Notes under the pieces: generated by a model
What the model was told of the DNA's origin: nothing
The model's database searches: none
Seen by the model: only the letters and a program-made list of their open reading frames with translations
In this document: positions 62,567 to 64,000 of the stretch, piece by piece
Layout of the letters: each line of letters opens with the position of its first letter
How positions within the stretch are numbered: position 1 is the first letter of the stretch
Position numbers and translations under genes: made by a program
NCBI GenBank assembly: GCA_018697195.1
Contig: CM031858.1
Span: 106,893,277 to 106,957,276 of the forward strand
Source: Certhia americana
Taxonomy: Eukaryota; Chordata; Aves; Passeriformes; Certhiidae
Length of the DNA stretch: 64,000 nucleotides
Reading direction: 5' to 3'

Positions 62567-62813
62567 ATGCACAACAGCACTGCCGAAATTCCACACGCGG
62601 CTGTGACATGCAACGGGACTTGGGCCGTCCAGTCACCAAGCTCCGAGTTCTCAGTGGGTGTGTTGGTGCTGCTGGCTTTCCTCATGGTGTTGCTGTGTCT
62701 GGTGACCATCCTTGGAAACATGCTGGTGATCCTCGCTTTCATTATGGACAGAAACCTCAGGCATCGGAGTAACTATTTCTTTCTGAATCTTGCTGTTTCT
62801 GACTTTGCAGTGG
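62567..62813 (+). CDS. HRH4: HRH4, histamine H4 receptor, first coding exon (partial gene)
   Basis: A class A GPCR that senses histamine and in mammals acts mainly through Gi in immune cells. The exon codes 82 residues plus one base before a perfect G|GTAAGT donor. There are two N-glycosylation sites near the N-terminus (NST at 3, NGT at 16). TM1 spans about residues 30-55 with the conserved LGN (Asn51, position 1.50). Intracellular loop 1 follows (DRNLRHRSNYFFLNL), then the first half of TM2 with LAVSDFAV (Asp79, position 2.50). The start context CCCACCATG is strong. The break within TM2 matches the mammalian HRH3/HRH4 intron position as I recall it. The name is chosen over HRH3 because the gene follows IMPACT. 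The remaining exons lie past the right edge. Confidence 0.88.
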
Positions 62814-64000
62814 GTAAGTCCCAATGTGCTAATTGTGTTGCAGGACTCTTAGGAGAAGCACTGGTGTTTATTTGCTGTGTGTTTTCCTCTGAGAGAACAA
62901 TTTCCCAGCTGTGTGTGGGGGAATGGTGGGGAATGGTGGAAGTTGCATGCAGTGTTTTAGCAGCCTTTTATTTTTCAGAAAATAAAGGATGTTTTGTTAG
63001 GTAAACAGGTAACATTTAATGCTTCAGAATAAAATACTACTGTGGGAATTTTATAGACTAACCATGAACGGGAGATGTTTGTGAGGAGTTTTGGCTGAAA
63101 TTTAGATAGTCTAATCAAATACAGCCTATATTGTCTGACAGCTCTTGTATACATTGTCAGTATCTTCTATTTCAGTCTGGTCTTACACAACACAGATCAC
63201 CGGATGTTTGTGACTAAATAGTGATGAATATTATTTTTAAGCATTTTGCTGTACCTGCACTATCTAGAGTGATTTAGGACTTATACTTAGGAATATGTGA
63301 TTGTAGAGACAAAAATTACAAATAAAGCAATTTCTAAGAAGTTTGATGCTCCATGTATATTTATACATAGGGACACATTTGGTTTTGAAACTTGTATTGA
63401 GAAAAAGTACAGTTAAAATATGAGTATGATGCTCAGTTGGAAACAAGTATTGCAATATTCTGTGAAGTGTTGGATGTCTTTGCTAAAAGCCTTGGTTAAA
63501 TTATTGAGTATGTAGAAGGATGGTTTTAAATAGTTGTGGCTATTTAATGCAATCTGTATTCTGACTTGTTATATCACAACTTTTTTTTTTTTACATACAC
63601 ATTTGAGAAGCATACTGAAAGAACAGAAGAAACTTTTCTTAAAAATTGTTGCCGGTGCCAGAAGTTCTGTCAGGGGCACAACTTCTGTCCAGATCTCCCT
63701 GTATAATATTTTGATATCTCCCTGCTTATGTTTGATGTCTTCTTCCAGCTTATTTCTGTCTTGTTGTTGTGCAGAGCTCTTGCTGCCTGCTCTCCAGTTA
63801 CAATGCACTGGAAAAAAACAGAGCAGTGATCAGAAAACCAGTGAAAAAACTGGTGTTCTCTTGTCTGACTCACGATCTAGCATCTTACTGAACAAATACC
63901 AGTATCTAGCTGAGAAGTACAAATTAAATAATAATTATAAATTTTGTTAAAAGCTTTGCCTTTGCCTTATTTTTACTTTAAACTGATTTGTATTTTTGTA
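62814..64000 (+). other. HRH4: HRH4 intron 1 (start)
   Basis: AT-rich intronic DNA. No continuation of TM2 (for example a VISIPLYIP-like exon) is found before the edge. An open frame at 63534-63950 has no recognisable domain. Confidence 0.65.

Noticed and set aside
62500..62742. Minus-strand frame opposite HRH4
   Set aside because: Shadow of the HRH4 exon.
63534..63950. 138-codon plus-strand frame after HRH4 exon 1
   Set aside because: It does not resemble TM2-TM7 of a histamine receptor and begins in T-rich intronic DNA.

Overview
The window is vertebrate nuclear DNA, most probably from a bird. It has long AT-rich introns with GT-AG splice sites, three short CpG islands, and several CR1-type LINE fragments as the only recognisable interspersed repeats. 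I recognise no Alu, B1 or L1 sequence. Three protein genes can be read, in the order OSBPL1A (minus strand), IMPACT (plus), HRH4 (plus). From memory this matches the conserved vertebrate block on human 18q11. There is no bacterial operon, phage, CRISPR array or intact mobile element.

Positions 1-35405 hold the 5' half of OSBPL1A on the minus strand. Fourteen coding exons (35403 down to 13243) can be joined in frame to 430 codons. They give the N-terminal ankyrin repeats, the PH domain and the start of the coiled-coil region of the long form (ORP1L). The lipid-binding ORD half and the FFAT-like motif are not here and must lie beyond position 1. A CpG island at about 10555-11400 lies 1.8 kb downstream of the last visible exon, inside the next intron, and is a candidate internal promoter for the short form. 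A larger CpG island at about 40690-41710 lies upstream of the ATG exon and is the likely promoter of the long form. It is abutted by a CR1 copy whose tail has become a 17-bp tandem repeat.

Positions 47150-59662 hold the complete IMPACT gene: CpG-island promoter, 11 coding exons (47337-59646), a 320-residue product with RWD and IMPACT/YigZ domains, and an AATAAA signal. IMPACT and long OSBPL1A are divergent, with islands about 6 kb apart.

Positions 62567-62813 hold the first coding exon of the histamine H4 receptor HRH4 (TM1 to mid TM2). The rest of the gene is past the right edge. A 10-N gap at 34026-34035 is flanked by identical 47-bp copies and looks like an unmerged assembly overlap.

I found no convincing new biological system. 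The most useful leads are the intronic CpG island, a 16-bp perfect E-box palindrome in the OSBPL1A promoter island, and the artefactual gap. Gene names rest on recalled family sequences, not on a database search.
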